A stretch of DNA of 64,000 bases from JAJYUU01 sp963787665. GTDB lineage: Bacteria > Actinomycetota > Actinomycetes > Streptosporangiales > Streptosporangiaceae. The DNA lies in the NCBI GenBank assembly GCA_963787665.1, contig CAWBDZ010000006.1:310001-374000 (forward strand). The letters run 5' to 3'. The notes below the pieces were generated by a model. That model saw only the letters and a program-made list of their open reading frames with translations. It ran no database searches and was not told the DNA's origin. The number at the start of each line of letters is the position of its first letter. Within the stretch, counting starts at the first letter, position 1. Both the position numbers and the translations under genes were made by a program. Positions 62,638-64,000 of this stretch are shown in pieces.

Positions 62638-63939
62638 ATGACCATTCAGCCTGTCAATGGTTCTTCCGGCCGCCAGGGACGGCGAGCCCGGACGCAGCGT
62701 CGTTCCCGCATGCGGGCCGGCCTGGTTGCCGTCGCCGGCCTGGCCGTGCTGGCAACCGTGTCGGTCCCGATGGCCAGCGCGGCTGGCTGGCGCGCAACGA
62801 CGCCGGGGCCATCCAGCGCCTTGCGGGCCGCGTGCCCGGCGGTCCCAGCGGGATATATGCGGTGCCTCGTCTTGTACCGCACGCAGACAGCCGTCAACCG
62901 CGCCCTCGCCGCGGGGATGACCGGAACCGTGGCGCGGCCTGTCGGCCTGACCCCCCGGCAGCTGGAGGCGGCGTACCGCCTTCCGGTCAGCCGCCGCTCG
63001 CACCAGACCGTCGCAGTCTCGATCGCCTACGACACCCCGAATCTCGCGCATTACCTGGCCGTCTACCGCAAGCACTTCGGCTTGCCGCCCTGCACTGTCG
63101 CCAGCGGCTGCTTCCGGAAGGTCAACCAGAACGGCAAGGTCAGACCGCTGCCGCAGTCAGGCGTCGGCTCGGGCTGGGACCTTGAGGCAACGCTGGATGT
63201 GTCGATGATCTCGGCTGCGTGCCCGCACTGCCGGATCCTGGTCGTCGAGGGCGACGACCCTGGCTTTGGCAATCTGGCAAAGACAGACGACACCGCAGCG
63301 CGTATGGGCGCACAGGTCATTAGCAATAGCTACGGCGCTCGGGAAAACGGCTACGCGCTCGCGTACGCCAAGGCCTACCGTCACCCCGGGCACATGATCA
63401 CAGTGTCGTCGGGCGACTTCGGGTTCAGCGCCGCGAACTTCCCGGCCGACCTCACCAGCGTGACGGCCGTCGGCGGCACGATTCTCTCTCCGGCCCACAA
63501 CCGACGCGGCTGGGGCGAGCGAGTGTGGAACGACGCAAACGCGGGCGCAAGCAGCAGCGGGTGCTCCGCCTACGTGCGCAAGCCAGCCTGGCAGCACGAT
63601 AAGGCGTGCGCTGGGCGCACCGTGGCAGACGTGGCGGCGGTCGCGTGGAATATCCCTATTTACAATAAGAACTATGGCGGCTGGGTGACCGTCGGCGGAA
63701 CCAGCGTCTCCGCACCTTTCATCGCCGGCGTATACGGGCTGGCCGGCAATGCCGCCAAGATCCGTCCCGGTTACAGCTACCAGCATGCGCGGTCGCTATT
63801 CAACGTCACTCTCGGCAACAATGCCTGGCTCGTGCCAGCGCCGGCAGTGGTCTGCGGCAACGATTACCTGTGCGTCGCGAGGAAGGGCTACAACGCGCCG
63901 ACCGGCCTGGGAACGCCGAAAGGGCTCGGCGCATTCTGA
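62638..63939 (+). CDS. secreted S53 family peptidase (sedolisin)
   Basis: 433 aa exported serine-carboxyl peptidase. After a signal region (RMRAGLVAVAGLAVLATVSVPMA) and a short propeptide, the catalytic domain shows WDLEATLD (Glu183 and Asp187), SSGDFGF (oxyanion Asp260) and GGTSVSAPFIAG (Ser356), the full sedolisin set. The C-terminal YNAPTGLGTPKGLGAF matches the calcium-loop end of the fold. Sedolisins act at acidic pH outside the cell. ATG 62638 was chosen on the signal peptide; GGGAG lies upstream. Confidence 0.9.
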   Translation: MTIQPVNGSSGRQGRRARTQRRSRMRAGLVAVAGLAVLATVSVPMASAAGWRATTPGPSSALRAACPAVPAGYMRCLVLYRTQTAVNRALAAGMTGTVARPVGLTPRQLEAAYRLPVSRRSHQTVAVSIAYDTPNLAHYLAVYRKHFGLPPCTVASGCFRKVNQNGKVRPLPQSGVGSGWDLEATLDVSMISAACPHCRILVVEGDDPGFGNLAKTDDTAARMGAQVISNSYGARENGYALAYAKAYRHPGHMITVSSGDFGFSAANFPADLTSVTAVGGTILSPAHNRRGWGERVWNDANAGASSSGCSAYVRKPAWQHDKACAGRTVADVAAVAWNIPIYNKNYGGWVTVGGTSVSAPFIAGVYGLAGNAAKIRPGYSYQHARSLFNVTLGNNAWLVPAPAVVCGNDYLCVARKGYNAPTGLGTPKGLGAF

Positions 63940-64000
63940 CCGTGCGCGCATGACGTCGCTTAATGCCGAACACTCCCGGCCTGCAGTGTGCAATGGAGTG
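63940..64000. other. non-coding window end
   Basis: Sixty bases after the sedolisin stop codon; no gene or hairpin is evident before the window ends. Confidence 0.4.

Overview
This 64 kb window is typical of a high-GC filamentous or soil actinobacterium. The DNA is GC-rich, GTG starts are common, and many genes overlap by ATGA or GTGA. The gene content fits: a mycothiol-dependent isomerase-like protein, an F420/FMN split-barrel oxidoreductase, an actinobacterial pyruvate-dehydrogenase-like transketolase, a SigE-like ECF sigma factor, a GntR/YtrA ABC operon, two DUF2252 proteins and many secreted proteins. I cannot place the genus with confidence; Streptosporangiales or a related lineage would fit. 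No tRNA, rRNA or CRISPR array was seen.

Layout. 0.1-4 kb: heterodimeric ABC exporter. 4.3-6.3 kb: MDMPI-like protein and class V aminotransferase (cysteine desulfurase-like). 6.3-8.7 kb: AraC regulator, AzlC/AzlD amino acid exporter and an acetyltransferase. 8.9-16.5 kb: four large membrane proteins of GT-C glycosyltransferase type, the first frameshifted and two of the others convergent paralogues; their outer promoter region holds a regular GAACnGTACC repeat array. 16.8-19.6 kb: iminopeptidase, frameshifted MarR gene and MFS exporter. 19.7-22.6 kb: GntR-ATPase-permease operon and a DUF5655 gene. 22.6-23.7 kb: nested inverted repeat, terminator and a frameshifted secreted-protein gene. 24-25.4 kb: DUF2252. 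25.4-28 kb: ArsI-like gene divergent from a five-gene overlapping run of ArsR, CDF-like transporter and a three-part nitrile hydratase. 28-35.7 kb: DUF4389 protein, CocE-type hydrolase, secreted beta-helix and beta-propeller proteins, P450 and PPOX protein. 35.9-38 kb: a VWA protein followed by an unusual GNAT-AAA+ fusion. 38-44.5 kb: GH114, tyrosine phosphatase, IS1380 remnant, Phd-like protein, PDH-like enzyme and an ECF sigma factor with its overlapping membrane partner. 45.5-50.3 kb: a zone of broken genes, including a Pro/Arg-repeat gene interrupted by a pure run of 37 T, a frameshifted ABC transporter fused in frame to GrpB, and a hydrolase with a frameshift and a stop codon. 50.4-52.9 kb: NodB deacetylase and the second DUF2252. 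53.5-56.8 kb: giant LuxR regulator and a small conserved-type protein. 57.4-60.1 kb: remnant of a cyclase-ATPase-TPR regulator with about seven frameshifts. 60.4-63.9 kb: a secreted protein paired with a sedolisin protease.

Most notable are the metal(loid)-regulated split nitrile hydratase operon, the VWA plus GNAT-AAA+ pair behind a perfect palindrome, and the poly-T insertion whose exact removal restores a repeat-protein frame. At least nine loci are frameshifted while long neighbouring genes are intact. This is either clustered gene decay or local residual sequencing indels, and raw reads would be needed to tell which.
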